From contig NZ_JAASUI010000003.1 of NCBI RefSeq assembly GCF_014224155.1, positions 282,143 to 346,142 of the forward strand: DNA of 64,000 bases, given 5' to 3'. This DNA comes from Listeria cossartiae subsp. cossartiae (GTDB taxonomy: Bacteria; Bacillota; Bacilli; Lactobacillales; Listeriaceae). Shown here piece by piece: positions 32,961 through 42,996 of this stretch. A program made the position numbers and the translations under genes. Each line of letters opens with the position of its first letter. The stretch's first letter is position 1. The notes beneath the pieces were generated by a model. It saw only the letters and a list, made by a program, of their open reading frames with translations. It was not told the DNA's origin and did no database searches.

Positions 32961-34951
32961 GTCAAAATACTTATTGTTTACTCGGAAACCCAAATACCGG
33001 AAAAACTTCTTTATTTAATGCATTAACAGGCTCTTATGAATATGTAGGGAACTGGAGCGGCGTAACCGTCGAAAAGAAAATCGGTACGTTGCGCTCAAAA
33101 ACAGGAAAATTAATTGATTTACCTGGTATTTATGACTTAAATCCGATTTCTCGTGATGAAACAGTTGTCACTCGTTTTTTATTAGAAGAAAAATTTGATT
33201 GTATGTTAAATATTGTCGATTCCTCGCAAATTGAGCGCAACTTAAATTTAACGATTCAATTACTCGAATTCGGCGCACCCGTTGTGATGGGACTGAATAT
33301 GATTGATGTAGCTGCCGGTCGCGGTATTCATCTAAACATCCAGAACCTTGCCAAACAATTGCGCATTCCGATTTTGCCAGTAGTTGCTCGTTCTGGAAAA
33401 GGTACAGACGATATTTTATCTACTTTGTCAGAAAAACACGTAGCTCCCGCGATTCCACTTGTTTTACCATATGGGGAACCCGCGGAAAAAGCGATTACTG
33501 AAATCCAAGCTTTAATAAAAGACATGATTCCTGCCAAACAATCTCGCTGGCTTGCTGTTCAATTTCTTTCTAAAAATGAAGTCACAGAAGAATTTTTAGC
33601 GAAATGCCCTGCTTTGGAGCAATTAAAACATATCCGCACAGAACTCGAAATTGCGCTTGACGGTAAACTAGAAAATCATTTTCACCAAGTTCGTGTGAAT
33701 TACATTCATGATATTTGTTTAACCTCGGTCGAATATACTCGCCATTCGGATATTCCACTATCCGACAAACTCGATAAAGTTTTCACCCACAAGTTTTTTG
33801 GCATTCCTATTTTTCTTGGTATTATGTGGTTGATTTTCCAAATAACCTTTACTTGGGTTGGCGCACCGCTATCTGATCTGCTCGATGGTTTTATTGGCGG
33901 GCCGCTGACGGACTCCGTAACATCCTTTTTAACAGCCATTGGCGCATCTGGATTTATCACTGATTTGGTCACAGATGGTATCATTGCTGGTGTCGGAGGA
34001 GTGCTTGTCTTCGTCCCACAAATCTTGGTTATTTTCTTCTTCATTTCTATCTTAGAAGATTCCGGATATATGGCCAGAATAGCAGTCGTTATGGACCGGG
34101 TAATGGAGATTTTCGGCTTAAATGGGAAAGCTTTTATTCCGATGATTATTGGCTTTGGTTGTAATGTCCCTGGAATTATGGCGGCGCGCTCGATTGAAGA
34201 ATCCAAAGAACGAACACTAACTATTCTCGTTTCACCATTTATGTCCTGTTCCGCGCGACTTCCTGTTTATGCTCTTTTTGTAGGCGTGTTTTTCGAGAAA
34301 CATCAGGCGCTCGTAGTACTTTCACTTTACGTTATCGGTATTTTAATGGCACTCATTGTCACTAAAATCCTTTCAAAAACAATACTTAAAAAAGATAATT
34401 CCGTATTCGTCGTCGAACTACCGCCCTACCGCCTACCATCACTTAAAACTTTATGGCGCAGCACGTGGGAAAAAGGAAAAGGATTCTTGCGTAAAGCGGG
34501 AACATTCATTTTTGCAGGCTCGGTTATCATTTGGTTGCTAAATTACGCTGGTCCATCTGGACTTGATGTTCCAATGGGCGAAAGTTTCTTAGCAATCATC
34601 GGAGGCATGCTCGCTCCGCTACTCGTTCCACTTGGTTTCGGAACATGGCAAGCGGGAGCCACCCTTATTCCTGGTTTTCTAGCAAAAGAAGTAGTCGTTT
34701 CCACAATGGCAATTATTTATGCAGTTGGAGAAAGTTCGCTTGGCAGCATCGTTGGCACTTTCTATACGCCACTTTCGGCTTATTGCTTTATGTTGTTCAT
34801 CTTGCTTTACATCCCTTGTTTAGCAACGGTTGCAGCGATTCGAAAAGAAACTAGTTCGTGGAAATGGACCGCATTTGCTGTCGCTTATCCACTTGTTACA
34901 GCCTACGTATTAGTATTTCTCGTTTATCAAATTGGTAGTCTATTCGTTTAA
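32957..34951 (+). CDS. feoB: Ferrous iron transporter FeoB
   Basis: A 664-aa protein with an N-terminal G-domain and a large membrane part. G1 GNPNTGKTS (about 10-18), G3 DLPG and G4 NMID are present. Two Gate motifs with conserved cysteines follow (GFGCNVPGI and the CSARLPVY segment), plus about eight to ten helices. It imports Fe(II). I start at ATG 32957, overlapping the feoA stop; a longer frame from 32933 runs through feoA. It is followed by a small Cys-rich FeoB-associated protein. Confidence 0.96.
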   Translation: MSQNTYCLLGNPNTGKTSLFNALTGSYEYVGNWSGVTVEKKIGTLRSKTGKLIDLPGIYDLNPISRDETVVTRFLLEEKFDCMLNIVDSSQIERNLNLTIQLLEFGAPVVMGLNMIDVAAGRGIHLNIQNLAKQLRIPILPVVARSGKGTDDILSTLSEKHVAPAIPLVLPYGEPAEKAITEIQALIKDMIPAKQSRWLAVQFLSKNEVTEEFLAKCPALEQLKHIRTELEIALDGKLENHFHQVRVNYIHDICLTSVEYTRHSDIPLSDKLDKVFTHKFFGIPIFLGIMWLIFQITFTWVGAPLSDLLDGFIGGPLTDSVTSFLTAIGASGFITDLVTDGIIAGVGGVLVFVPQILVIFFFISILEDSGYMARIAVVMDRVMEIFGLNGKAFIPMIIGFGCNVPGIMAARSIEESKERTLTILVSPFMSCSARLPVYALFVGVFFEKHQALVVLSLYVIGILMALIVTKILSKTILKKDNSVFVVELPPYRLPSLKTLWRSTWEKGKGFLRKAGTFIFAGSVIIWLLNYAGPSGLDVPMGESFLAIIGGMLAPLLVPLGFGTWQAGATLIPGFLAKEVVVSTMAIIYAVGESSLGSIVGTFYTPLSAYCFMLFILLYIPCLATVAAIRKETSSWKWTAFAVAYPLVTAYVLVFLVYQIGSLFV

Positions 34952-34966
34952 GAGGGGATGTTTTTC

Positions 34967-35140
34967 GTGAGTATAATGGTTAATTTATTACTTGGCGGCG
35001 CAATTTTCGGCTACACTATTTACGCGATTATTAAATTTATCAAACGCAGTAAACAAGGAAAATGTGGCGGCTGTGAACTTGAAAAAGCCTGCAATTGCGA
35101 GTCAGACGAGCATACAAATTTGGATCATATATTTAAATAG
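34967..35140 (+). CDS. FeoB-associated Cys-rich membrane protein
   Basis: About 57 aa from GTG 34967 (AGGGG nine bases upstream); the ATG at 34958 overlaps that box. One hydrophobic helix (about 4-22) is followed by basic residues and a Cys cluster CGGCELEKACNC. Such proteins recur after FeoB in Firmicutes and may replace FeoC. It lies 15 bases after feoB, in the same operon, ended by the hairpin at 35141-35170. Confidence 0.85.
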   Translation: MSIMVNLLLGGAIFGYTIYAIIKFIKRSKQGKCGGCELEKACNCESDEHTNLDHIFK

Positions 35141-35170
35141 AAAAAAGAGCCTTTTCTAAGGCTCTTTTTT
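35141..35170. terminator. Terminator after feoAB operon
   Basis: AAAAAAGAGCCTT (35141-35153) pairs perfectly with AAGGCTCTTTTTT (35158-35170). It is also usable by the convergent phosphoesterase gene. Confidence 0.93.
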
Positions 35171-36025
35171 CTATTTTGTCTCCGGTTTTATCGTAACCGC
35201 AACAATTTCATATGGATTCCCTAACCGAGGAAATGCTTTTTGATTAAAACTACCTGCGCCAAGTCCTGCTGAAATAATCATCGTCTTCCCATCTTTCGTA
35301 TGCTTCCCGTAAACATAATCTGGCAAAATAACTCGCTGCGGCCCCGGAGCAATCGCGCCAATATTCGTGTACGGAATCCGCACAATCCCACCATGCGTAT
35401 GACCACTTAACGTTAAATCAAAACCATTTTCCACATAAAGCTCAAAATAATCTGGCATATGGGACAAAAGAACTTGATAATACGCTGAATCTTGCTGGCT
35501 TTTTATTTCGGCTAAACCTTCCTTATAATAAGGATAGTCATAATCTAATTTCGCACTACTCCGCAACCCAGACATTTGAAATTTCTGCCCATTAACATCG
35601 ATAGTAGCCGTTTTATCTTCCAAGTTAACCACACCCATTTTTTCTAAAAAAGGCTTGTAGTCGCTCTCATACGCACCTTTCACATCATATTCATGATTTC
35701 CCGGCGAATAATAAACTGGCGCAATCTTCGTTAATTTTTCAATAAGTTCTTTAGGAACACTATCGCCTTGCCTATCAAATAAATCCCCCGTAATCGTAAT
35801 CACATCTGGTTGTAGCGCAACTACTTTATCTACTAATTTTTCGTTTTTATTCCCAAATTCACTAAAATGCAAATCCGATAATTGCACGATTTTAATCTCT
35901 TGGTCAATTTTAGCAGAACTCACTTCGTATTTTTTTACCGTCAACCGAGTCCCAAGAAACCACCCCACAACTAAAAGTAGAACGATAAGAATAACTGCTA
36001 TAATCCATTTCATTTTTAAAGACAT
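35171..36025 (-). CDS. Membrane-anchored metallophosphoesterase
   Basis: A 284-aa protein with an N-terminal helix (about 6-26) and a calcineurin-like phosphoesterase domain. The metal and catalytic motifs are in order: SDLHFSEF (near 50), GDLFDR (near 81), GNHEYD (near 110), and SGHTHGG (near 211). The layout resembles YkuE-type exported phosphoesterases; the substrate is unknown and could be a cell-envelope phospholipid or nucleotide. The start ATG has a GGTGGG box. Monocistronic. Confidence 0.9.
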   Translation of the reverse strand: MSLKMKWIIAVILIVLLLVVGWFLGTRLTVKKYEVSSAKIDQEIKIVQLSDLHFSEFGNKNEKLVDKVVALQPDVITITGDLFDRQGDSVPKELIEKLTKIAPVYYSPGNHEYDVKGAYESDYKPFLEKMGVVNLEDKTATIDVNGQKFQMSGLRSSAKLDYDYPYYKEGLAEIKSQQDSAYYQVLLSHMPDYFELYVENGFDLTLSGHTHGGIVRIPYTNIGAIAPGPQRVILPDYVYGKHTKDGKTMIISAGLGAGSFNQKAFPRLGNPYEIVAVTIKPETK

Positions 36026-36262
36026 TTTCCCACCTCTATGTTGTCCATTTTTTGTAATCTTTTAAAGGTTTTTCAATCACAATTACTTTCATTATAACCT
36101 AGATTAGGTACTGACTCAAAAAGCACGAAAAACTCACCCCAAAAAATTGAAAACAGAAGAATAATAAGTTGACATAAAATGAATAAAGTATATAATTAAC
36201 TTATAAAAACTTATTAAATGATTAAATAAACTTAAAATAAATTAAACGAGGTTGGTGAAATT

Positions 36263-37024
36263 ATGAACCAAAAAGAACGAATAGTGGAAGAACTGAAGCT
36301 GTTAGAGAAACAAAAAACGATTTCTCAAGAAGAACTTATGCGAATTTTTTCCATTTCCAAAGATACAGCAAGGCGAGATATTTTAAAATTAGTGGAAAGT
36401 GGACTTGCGGAACGATATCCAGGTGGCGTGTCACAACCGATTTTAAAACCGCAAATAGAAAGTTATACTAGTAGATTAGTGAAACAGAGCGCACAGAAAC
36501 AAGAGATTGCTCATGCGGCTGGTAAAACGATAAAAGATCATATGACAATCTATTTAGATGTTTCTACCACCGTTCATTTTTTAGCATCAGAGCTCGAGCA
36601 ACATGATTTAGTAGTAGTAACGAATTCGATGGATAATGCCATAGCTGCATCTCAGAATCAAGATAATAAAGTATACTTGCTCGGTGGTTTTTTCAACTTC
36701 CATTCGCGTGTATTATCAGGCGAGCCCGTTTTAGACCAACTCAAACAATTTAATTTTGATCTGGCTTTTATTGGCGGAGCTGGACTAACGGAAGATGGTA
36801 TCTTTTATTCAGAACTTACAGATGTATACATGAAGCAAGAGATTATCAGAAATTCCGAAAAAGTATTTTTACTAATTGATAGTACAAAAGTGAATAAAAA
36901 GGCAGCTTCCAAAATTGATTTTTCTGGAATTGATGCCGTAATAACAGATCAGCCTTTGCCAAAAGATTTAATGCAGCACCTTATTTCTAAAGAAGTAGAA
37001 GTTATCTCTTTGAAAGGATTGTGA
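36263..37024 (+). CDS. DeoR-family transcriptional regulator
   Basis: A 253-aa protein with an N-terminal DeoR helix-turn-helix (about 5-55, ISQEELMRIFSISKDTARRD). A sugar-phosphate-binding domain follows (about 75-235, including DVSTTVHFLASEL and FIGGAGLTEDGI). Its stop overlaps the region of the nagA start, so it should control nagA; an amino-sugar phosphate is the natural ligand. The start ATG follows GAGGTTGGTG. Confidence 0.92.
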   Translation: MNQKERIVEELKLLEKQKTISQEELMRIFSISKDTARRDILKLVESGLAERYPGGVSQPILKPQIESYTSRLVKQSAQKQEIAHAAGKTIKDHMTIYLDVSTTVHFLASELEQHDLVVVTNSMDNAIAASQNQDNKVYLLGGFFNFHSRVLSGEPVLDQLKQFNFDLAFIGGAGLTEDGIFYSELTDVYMKQEIIRNSEKVFLLIDSTKVNKKAASKIDFSGIDAVITDQPLPKDLMQHLISKEVEVISLKGL

Positions 37025-37029
37025 AAATA

Positions 37030-38163
37030 ATGGCCGTTATCAAAAATGTAAAAATTTACAAAGAAAATGAATTAATCGATGCAACAGTTATTACAGAAGG
37101 AAATTTGATAAAAGAAGTTTGTTCGATTACGCCTGAAAAGTATTCAGATGAGCCAACTTTTGATGGAAATGGACAGTTGCTAATTCCCGGAATGATTGAC
37201 GTTCATATTCATGGGGCAAATAATTACGATATGATGGATGGCTCAACAGAAAGTATCCAAGCTGTTTCGATGGCTTGTGCGGAAACAGGATGTACTAGCT
37301 TCCTAGTAACATCGGTTAGTTCCTCTTTTGAAGACTTGATTCAAATGATTAAGCAAACCAAAAAAGTAATTGGAAAAGAGAAAGGTGCCAAAATTGCAGG
37401 AATTCATTTAGAAGGCCCCTACCTCAATATAGAAAAAAAAGGAATGCAAAATCCAGCCTATTTAAGACACCCCGATTTAAAAGAAATGAAAAAGATTTTC
37501 GATGAAGCAGATGGTCTGATAAAAATGGTCACGATTGCGCCAGAATTGCCTGGGGGTATCGAACTCATTGACTTCTTGAAAAAAAGAGGCGTTGTTGTCG
37601 CCATTGCACATTCCAATGCCACTTATGAAGAGGCGCAGAATGCTTTCGAACAAGGAGCAACTCACATCACACATTGCTTTAATGCTATGCCAGCCATTCA
37701 TCACCGGGCACCAGGACTTGTTACAGCAGCCTTGGAAAATGATTCGGTAAGCGTTCAAACCATTGTTGACGGGGTCCACCTTCATCCTGGAATCGTGCGT
37801 CTCATTCATAAAATTAAAGGACCAGATAAAATGGTTCTCACAACCGATGCCCTTCAAGCAATGGGAGTTGGCGACGGGGAGTATATTTTTGGCGGTCACC
37901 AAGTAACAGTTAAGAACGGCATCGCACGCTTAAAAGACGGGACATTAGCTTCAAGTACCGTGACGATGAATAAATCCTTAAAGTTAAGTAATGAATTTGG
38001 GATTCACTTACAAGACGCTATTCAAATGGCAGCAAATACACCCGCAGATATTTTAGGAATGAAAAATTTTGGTCGAATTGAAAAAGGTTATATCGCTGAC
38101 TTGGTTTTACTTGATGAAAAATTCGAAGTTCTAAGTACGTGGATTAATGGTGAAAAATACTAA
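37030..38163 (+). CDS. nagA: N-acetylglucosamine-6-phosphate deacetylase
   Basis: A 377-aa amidohydrolase that removes acetate from GlcNAc-6-phosphate, giving glucosamine-6-phosphate for glycolysis or wall recycling. Metal and substrate motifs: DVHIHGAN (near 57), HLEGPYL (near 124), AHSNATYEEA (near 190), HCFNAM (near 212), and the catalytic Asp in TTDALQAMG (near 273). I start at ATG 37030; the GTG at 37021 is only two bases from the AGGA box. No nagB is adjacent here. Confidence 0.95.
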   Translation: MAVIKNVKIYKENELIDATVITEGNLIKEVCSITPEKYSDEPTFDGNGQLLIPGMIDVHIHGANNYDMMDGSTESIQAVSMACAETGCTSFLVTSVSSSFEDLIQMIKQTKKVIGKEKGAKIAGIHLEGPYLNIEKKGMQNPAYLRHPDLKEMKKIFDEADGLIKMVTIAPELPGGIELIDFLKKRGVVVAIAHSNATYEEAQNAFEQGATHITHCFNAMPAIHHRAPGLVTAALENDSVSVQTIVDGVHLHPGIVRLIHKIKGPDKMVLTTDALQAMGVGDGEYIFGGHQVTVKNGIARLKDGTLASSTVTMNKSLKLSNEFGIHLQDAIQMAANTPADILGMKNFGRIEKGYIADLVLLDEKFEVLSTWINGEKY

Positions 38164-38204
38164 ATTGACTGGACCAATATCATCAAAGGAGTGGATTATA
38201 AAAT

Positions 38205-38999
38205 ATGCCAGTATTCAAACACGAAGGAATTGATTTTAACTATGAAATACAAGGAAAAGGTATCCCCTTTTTGTTTCTTCATGGACTAGGTGATAATTTA
38301 AAATTTGCTTTTGAAACATTTAACAATGATGAAAAAATCCAATTAATTTCATTGGATCAAAGAGGTCATGGGAAAAGCGGACATGATTCCAGAAAACTTA
38401 GCTACGATAGATTGGCAAGTGATGCATTAGCGTTAATGGATTATTTAGGAATACAGCGTTTTTATATCGGAGGATTATCTATGGGGGCTGGTGTGGCAGT
38501 GAATTTGGCAGTCCATGCAGAAAATAAAGTGATGGGACTTATATTACTTAGGAGTTCTGCGACAGATGAGCCGATGAAAAAAGAAGTGATAGAATGGTTT
38601 AGTACTGTAAGTAAGTATTTGCCTAGAGAAAATGGTTCTCAGTTATTTGAGCAGGATCCGATATTTCCATCGATAAAAGCTACTTACCCTAAAGCAATTG
38701 ATACTTTTAAACGATATTTTGAAGATGCCGCCTCTGTTAATTACTTTAAAAAATTTATTGATATACCTAGAGATAGCCCAATAAAAAGTAAAAGTGAGTT
38801 AACTAATTTAACGATTCCCACACTTATACTTGCAAATAACTATGATGTGATTCATCCGATGGAATACAGTTTATTTTATGCACGTAATATGAAAAATGCT
38901 AATTATTATGAACTCACGCCTAAGACCATTGATGCAGAAAAACATAAAATCGAAATCGATACCTATATTAATACATTCATCCTAAGTAACTCAAAATAG
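38205..38999 (+). CDS. Alpha/beta-fold hydrolase
   Basis: A 264-aa protein of the alpha/beta-hydrolase superfamily. FLFLHGLGDN carries the oxyanion-hole motif. The nucleophile Ser lies in GGLSMGAG (about 93-100), with acid and His expected in the NNYDVIHP and AEKHK segments near the end. It is encoded 41 bp after nagA and probably in the same transcript. The family spans esterases, lactonases and hydrolytic dehalogenases; the substrate is not identifiable. Confidence 0.87.
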   Translation: MPVFKHEGIDFNYEIQGKGIPFLFLHGLGDNLKFAFETFNNDEKIQLISLDQRGHGKSGHDSRKLSYDRLASDALALMDYLGIQRFYIGGLSMGAGVAVNLAVHAENKVMGLILLRSSATDEPMKKEVIEWFSTVSKYLPRENGSQLFEQDPIFPSIKATYPKAIDTFKRYFEDAASVNYFKKFIDIPRDSPIKSKSELTNLTIPTLILANNYDVIHPMEYSLFYARNMKNANYYELTPKTIDAEKHKIEIDTYINTFILSNSK

Positions 39000-39007
39000 A
39001 AATAAAA

Positions 39008-39065
39008 AAGCAGAAATCTTGTATATGCCATTGTCGAAAATGGCTTTATACAATGATTTCTGCTT
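39008..39065. terminator. Bidirectional terminator between hydrolase and manA
   Basis: AAGCAGAAATCTTGTATA pairs with TATACAATGATTTCTGCTT, with an inner pair GCCATT/AATGGC. It ends both convergent genes. It shares 16 identical bases with the hairpin at 31354. Confidence 0.85.
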
Positions 39066-39070
39066 ATTTT

Positions 39071-40027
39071 TTATTTTACAGGAGGCGTAGAAACAATCGC
39101 TGTGATTTCACCAGTTACTTCCCAAGCTTTCACCTCATTTGGTAAAACGAAATGATCCCCTTTTTTAATCGCTTGCTCGTTCCCATCAATCGTAAGTACC
39201 GCTTCTCCGTCTAAAATACTAACTAACGTGTACGGCGCTTTAGCTGTAAATTCAGCCTTGCCATCCACTTCCCATTTATAAACACTAAAGAAGTCATTGG
39301 AAACAAAAGTCGTTTCTGTCAAACCGCCACGAGTTTCAGTACGAATATCTAGTTTCGCATCCACGTGAGGTGCCGTTGTAACATCAATCGCTTTATCTAA
39401 ATGAAGTTCGCGCAAGTTTCCTTCTGCGTCTTTACGGTCATAGTCGTATACACGGTAAGTTGTGTCGGAGCTTTGTTGTGTTTCAAGTACCAACGTGCCA
39501 GTACCTAACGCGTGAATCGTACCACTTGGAACGTAATAAAATTCGCCTGGTTTAATCGCCACTTTACGAAGCAATTTATCCCATTCGCCATTTTTTGCCC
39601 AAGTAGCGAATTCTTCTTTGCTGGCTGCCTTATGTCCGTAAATTAGTTCCGCACCAGGCGCGCAGTCGATAATATACCAGCATTCGGTTTTGCCAAGTTC
39701 GCCGTTTTCATGTACTTTTGCGTATTCGTCATTTGGATGGACTTGTACAGAAAGATCCGTATTCGCATCCAAAATTTTTGTTAATAGCGGAAAAACCTCT
39801 TCTGTCGGATTGCCAAAAAGGGCAGGATTTTCTTGCCATAATTCCGCTAATGTTTTGCCTTTATATGCGCCGTTTTTGATTACGGAAGGACCATTCGGAT
39901 GAGCGGAAATCGCCCAATCTTCTCCAGTAGTATCAGACGGGATATCATAACCAAAGTAATCATGTAATTTCGTTCCACCCCAAATTCGGTCTTGAAAAAC
40001 AGGGTTTAAAAACAATGCTTCTGTCAT
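39071..40027 (-). CDS. manA: Mannose-6-phosphate isomerase, class I
   Basis: A 318-aa cupin enzyme that interconverts mannose-6-phosphate and fructose-6-phosphate. It has the short Firmicute form. Zinc-site segments QVHPNDEYA (near 97) and GKTECWYI (near 113) are present, plus FYYVPSGTIHALG (near 164), which holds the final zinc His and active-site residues. The start ATG has a TGGAGG box. Monocistronic, opposite to the hydrolase gene. Confidence 0.95.
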   Translation of the reverse strand: MTEALFLNPVFQDRIWGGTKLHDYFGYDIPSDTTGEDWAISAHPNGPSVIKNGAYKGKTLAELWQENPALFGNPTEEVFPLLTKILDANTDLSVQVHPNDEYAKVHENGELGKTECWYIIDCAPGAELIYGHKAASKEEFATWAKNGEWDKLLRKVAIKPGEFYYVPSGTIHALGTGTLVLETQQSSDTTYRVYDYDRKDAEGNLRELHLDKAIDVTTAPHVDAKLDIRTETRGGLTETTFVSNDFFSVYKWEVDGKAEFTAKAPYTLVSILDGEAVLTIDGNEQAIKKGDHFVLPNEVKAWEVTGEITAIVSTPPVK

Positions 40028-40106
40028 TATAAAATTACCTCCATTCCAGCAATTTTGCTGGGTTTTGTCAATTAAAAGTATATACTAACTATCGTGAAGA
40101 TGCTAG

Positions 40107-40838
40107 TTATTTTCCGCCTAAAAAGCCTCTTTCTTTTATTTGTTCGGTTAAATTCGGATAATATGGTCTGTCATAGAATTTTGCTAAACGTTCCGTGTAA
40201 GAAACAAAGCCCTCACGCTCTGAAAAAGGAATGATTTCTTGGTCGTATGCTTCGAGTAAAGGCATCACATCAGTTTGGTACATTTCCTCAAAATAAACTG
40301 CTTCTTTCGGCAAACGAGGTTTTACTGGCGCTTCGACATCAGGAACACCGATACAAAGTCCGACAACTGGCATGACAAATTCTGGTAAGCCTAAAAATTC
40401 GGATGTTGCCGTAATATTTCTGCGCAAGCCACCAATGCAAATTGTCCCATAATCAAGCGACTCAGCGGCTGTTAAAGCATTTTGCATACAAAGCCCGATA
40501 TCCGTTGCCGCAACCATCAGTAAATCTTCTTCCGCAGCGATTTGGAAGCTTTTACCGTGCATGTCACTAGCAACTTTTACACGATGGAAGTCTGCTACAA
40601 AACAAAGAAATACGGAACATTCCGCTATGTATGGTTGATTCCCGCAAAGTTCGGCCATTTTATTTTTACGGTCTTGGTCTTTAATCGCAATAATGGAATA
40701 ATGTTGACCATTAATCCACGACGGGGCTGCTTGAGCTGCTCGGATAATCGCATCTAGCTTTTCTTCTGGAATCTCGACCCCTTGTTTATATTTACGAAAA
40801 GAGCGATGATTTCTTAGCAAAGTTAATACGTCATTCAT
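40107..40838 (-). CDS. NADPH-dependent nitroreductase/flavin reductase (NfsA/FRP type)
   Basis: About 243 aa from ATG 40838 (AGGAGG seven bases upstream; a longer frame contains the box). The N-terminal NHRSFRKYKQG is the FMN-binding arginine motif of NfsA-type enzymes. ASWINGQHYSIIAIKD and the GLCIGVPD-KPRLP region near 170 also match. These FMN homodimers reduce nitro compounds, flavin or quinones, and may supply reduced flavin. The physiological role is unknown. Confidence 0.92.
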   Translation of the reverse strand: MNDVLTLLRNHRSFRKYKQGVEIPEEKLDAIIRAAQAAPSWINGQHYSIIAIKDQDRKNKMAELCGNQPYIAECSVFLCFVADFHRVKVASDMHGKSFQIAAEEDLLMVAATDIGLCMQNALTAAESLDYGTICIGGLRRNITATSEFLGLPEFVMPVVGLCIGVPDVEAPVKPRLPKEAVYFEEMYQTDVMPLLEAYDQEIIPFSEREGFVSYTERLAKFYDRPYYPNLTEQIKERGFLGGK

Positions 40839-40960
40839 ATTTATGCCTCCTAGATTTATCATTTAGTTAAAGTATAGCTTGTTTTTAGGCAATTGTTAAT
40901 GTTTTCTCTTGTATTTCTGCCAGATATTTTCTACACTTAAAGAAAAAGAGGTGAAAAGAT

Positions 40961-41191
40961 GTGCGCCAACAACAAATAGATTTTAAATGGCTTGAAGAAA
41001 ACTTCCTGACTGCGAATGAAGCCGCGACTTACTTAGGCATATCTAAGCAAGCACTCCTTTCCTTGGCAAAACGCGAGGTACTCCCCTTTACGAAAAAAGG
41101 AAATATGGTTCTCTTTCACCGAATTGATATTGAACTTCGGCTCGAAAATCAACAAAGCTTGCGCGAAAAATACCGTCCGTTCGAAACGTAA
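40961..41191 (+). CDS. Excisionase/MerR-type helix-turn-helix protein
   Basis: A 76-aa protein with a MerR-like winged helix at about 16-55 (FLTANEAATYLGISKQALLS), as in HTH_17 DNA-binding and excisionase-type proteins. It starts at GTG 40961, with GAGGTG upstream. It lies 83 bp before hemQ on the same strand; it may regulate that gene. No recombinase is near, so excision is unlikely. Confidence 0.8.
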   Translation: MRQQQIDFKWLEENFLTANEAATYLGISKQALLSLAKREVLPFTKKGNMVLFHRIDIELRLENQQSLREKYRPFET

Positions 41192-41274
41192 ATTTCACAA
41201 ACAGCGAAACGGACGAACTACTTTCCATATGTTACACTTTAGTTAGTGATATTCTAAACAAGGAGTGATACATA

Positions 41275-42030
41275 ATGAATGAAGCAGTAAAAACGTTAGA
41301 CGGTTGGTTTTGTCTACATGATTTTCGTTCGATTGACTGGGCAGCATGGCGTGAATTAAATCCAGCTAATCAAGAAATTATGTTAGACGAGTTAAGCCAT
41401 TTTTTAAGTGATATGGAAATTACTAAAAATATCGGTGAAGGCGAACATACCATTTACAGCATCCTTGGTCAAAAAGCAGATTTAGTATTCTTCACGTTAC
41501 GTGATTCCTTAGAAGCTTTAAATGAAGTCGAAAATCGTTTTAATAAATTAGCGATTGCTGACTATTTATTACCGACTTATTCCTATATATCTGTAGTGGA
41601 ATTAAGTAACTATCTTGCGTCCCATATGGCTGGCGGCGAAGATCCTTATCAAAATAAAGGTGTCCGCGCGAGACTTTACCCAGCGCTCCCACCTAAAAAG
41701 CATCTTTGTTTCTACCCTATGAGTAAAAAACGCGATGGGGCAGATAACTGGTACATGCTTCCAATGGAAGAACGCCAACAACTGATTCGCGACCACGGCT
41801 TGATTGGCAGAAGCTATGCTGGAAAAGTGCAGCAAATCATCGGTGGTTCTATCGGCTTTGATGATTACGAATGGGGCGTTACCTTATTTTCAGATGATGC
41901 GCTTGAGTTTAAACGCATCGTGACAGAAATGCGCTTTGATGAAGCAAGTGCTCGCTATGCTGAATTTGGTTCGTTCTTCATCGGCAACCTACTACCATCC
42001 GAAAATCTCTCCAAATTGTTTACCATCTAA
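41275..42030 (+). CDS. hemQ: Coproheme decarboxylase (HemQ/ChdC)
   Basis: A 251-aa enzyme that makes the last step of the coproporphyrin-dependent haem route: it oxidatively decarboxylates two propionates of iron-coproporphyrin III with peroxide. Key residues are seen at the positions I recall for the Listeria enzyme: Tyr147 (CFYPMS, radical), Lys151, His174 (RDHG, haem ligand) and Gln187. It is of the chlorite-dismutase fold and acts as a homopentamer. The start ATG has AAGGAGTG upstream. Confidence 0.96.
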   Translation: MNEAVKTLDGWFCLHDFRSIDWAAWRELNPANQEIMLDELSHFLSDMEITKNIGEGEHTIYSILGQKADLVFFTLRDSLEALNEVENRFNKLAIADYLLPTYSYISVVELSNYLASHMAGGEDPYQNKGVRARLYPALPPKKHLCFYPMSKKRDGADNWYMLPMEERQQLIRDHGLIGRSYAGKVQQIIGGSIGFDDYEWGVTLFSDDALEFKRIVTEMRFDEASARYAEFGSFFIGNLLPSENLSKLFTI

Positions 42031-42036
42031 TAAATA

Positions 42037-42101
42037 CAAACCGGAATTCTAGTAAATAAATCGATTTTTATGGATTTATTTGTATAGATTTCGGTTTTTT
42101 T
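42037..42101 (+). terminator. Terminator after hemQ
   Basis: AAACCGGAATTCTA and TAGATTTCGGTTT form an imperfect stem. An inner pair AAATAAATC/GATTTATTT (about 42054-42081) lies between them, followed by TTTTTT. Confidence 0.7.
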
Positions 42102-42125
42102 ACTTCATAAAACTAACATTTTTGT

Positions 42126-42137
42126 AAGGATATCCTT
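42126..42137. promoter_or_regulatory. Palindrome upstream of the ABC exporter
   Basis: AAGGATATCCTT is a perfect 12-bp palindrome about 92 bases before the ATPase start. It could bind a response regulator; VirR controls the AnrAB-type operon in L. monocytogenes as I recall. Assignment to this site is a guess. Confidence 0.35.
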
Positions 42138-42228
42138 GCTAATTGTCATTTGATACGATGGAACCAACTCTTTATAGACGTTAGAATGGTAGATAGTAAC
42201 GAATCTAGTTTTATAAGGAGAGAAAATA

Positions 42229-42996
42229 ATGGAGACAGTTTTACAAGCAAAAAATGTGAGAAAAATATATGGCAGTAAAGGAAATGTCTACACTGCACTA
42301 GAAAATATCAGTATTGATATTAAAGAAGGCGAATTCACAGGAATTATGGGTCCTTCTGGTGCGGGTAAATCGACGCTTTTGAATGTCTTATCTACTATTG
42401 ATAAGCCGACTTCTGGTGAGATTAGAATTTCCGGACAAGAACTTGAAAACATGAATGAACAACAAATGTCTACTTTCCGCCGTGATAAACTAGGTTTTAT
42501 TTTCCAAGACTACAACTTACTAGATACACTAACGATTCGTGAAAATATTATCCTTCCACTTGCACTAGCTAAACGCCCTGTTAAAGAAATGGAAGCAAAA
42601 TTAGCAACAATTAGTACTAAATTTGGGATTACCGATATTCTGGACAAATACCCAAGCGAAATTTCAGGAGGTCAAAAACAACGTACGGCCGCATCACGAG
42701 CAATCATTACCTCTCCAAGTTTGATTTTCGCCGATGAGCCAACTGGTGCACTTGATTCCAAATCCGCAACAAACTTACTTGAAAGCCTACGCGACTTAAA
42801 TGAACAAGATAAAGCGACAATCATGATGGTAACGCACGATGCCTTTGCTGCAAGTTTCTGTAAGCGAATATTATTTATCAAAGATGGCGAATTATATACG
42901 GAGATTTATCGTGGTAACAAAACACGTAAGGAGTTCTTCCAAAAAATTCTAGATGTCCTTGCAAAACTGGGGGGCGACACAGATGACGTTATTTGA
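42229..42996 (+). CDS. anrA: BceA-type ABC transporter ATPase (AnrA-like)
   Basis: A 255-aa cytosolic ATPase. Walker A GPSGAGKST (about 40-48), signature ISGGQKQR (near 144), Walker B LIFADEPTG (near 166) and H-loop MVTHD are all present. It is the type paired with large FtsX-like permeases for bacitracin, nisin and other cell-wall antibiotics. The next gene overlaps it by 14 bases. The AnrA name rests on gene order and family, as recalled for lmo2114-lmo2115. Confidence 0.92.
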   Translation: METVLQAKNVRKIYGSKGNVYTALENISIDIKEGEFTGIMGPSGAGKSTLLNVLSTIDKPTSGEIRISGQELENMNEQQMSTFRRDKLGFIFQDYNLLDTLTIRENIILPLALAKRPVKEMEAKLATISTKFGITDILDKYPSEISGGQKQRTAASRAIITSPSLIFADEPTGALDSKSATNLLESLRDLNEQDKATIMMVTHDAFAASFCKRILFIKDGELYTEIYRGNKTRKEFFQKILDVLAKLGGDTDDVI

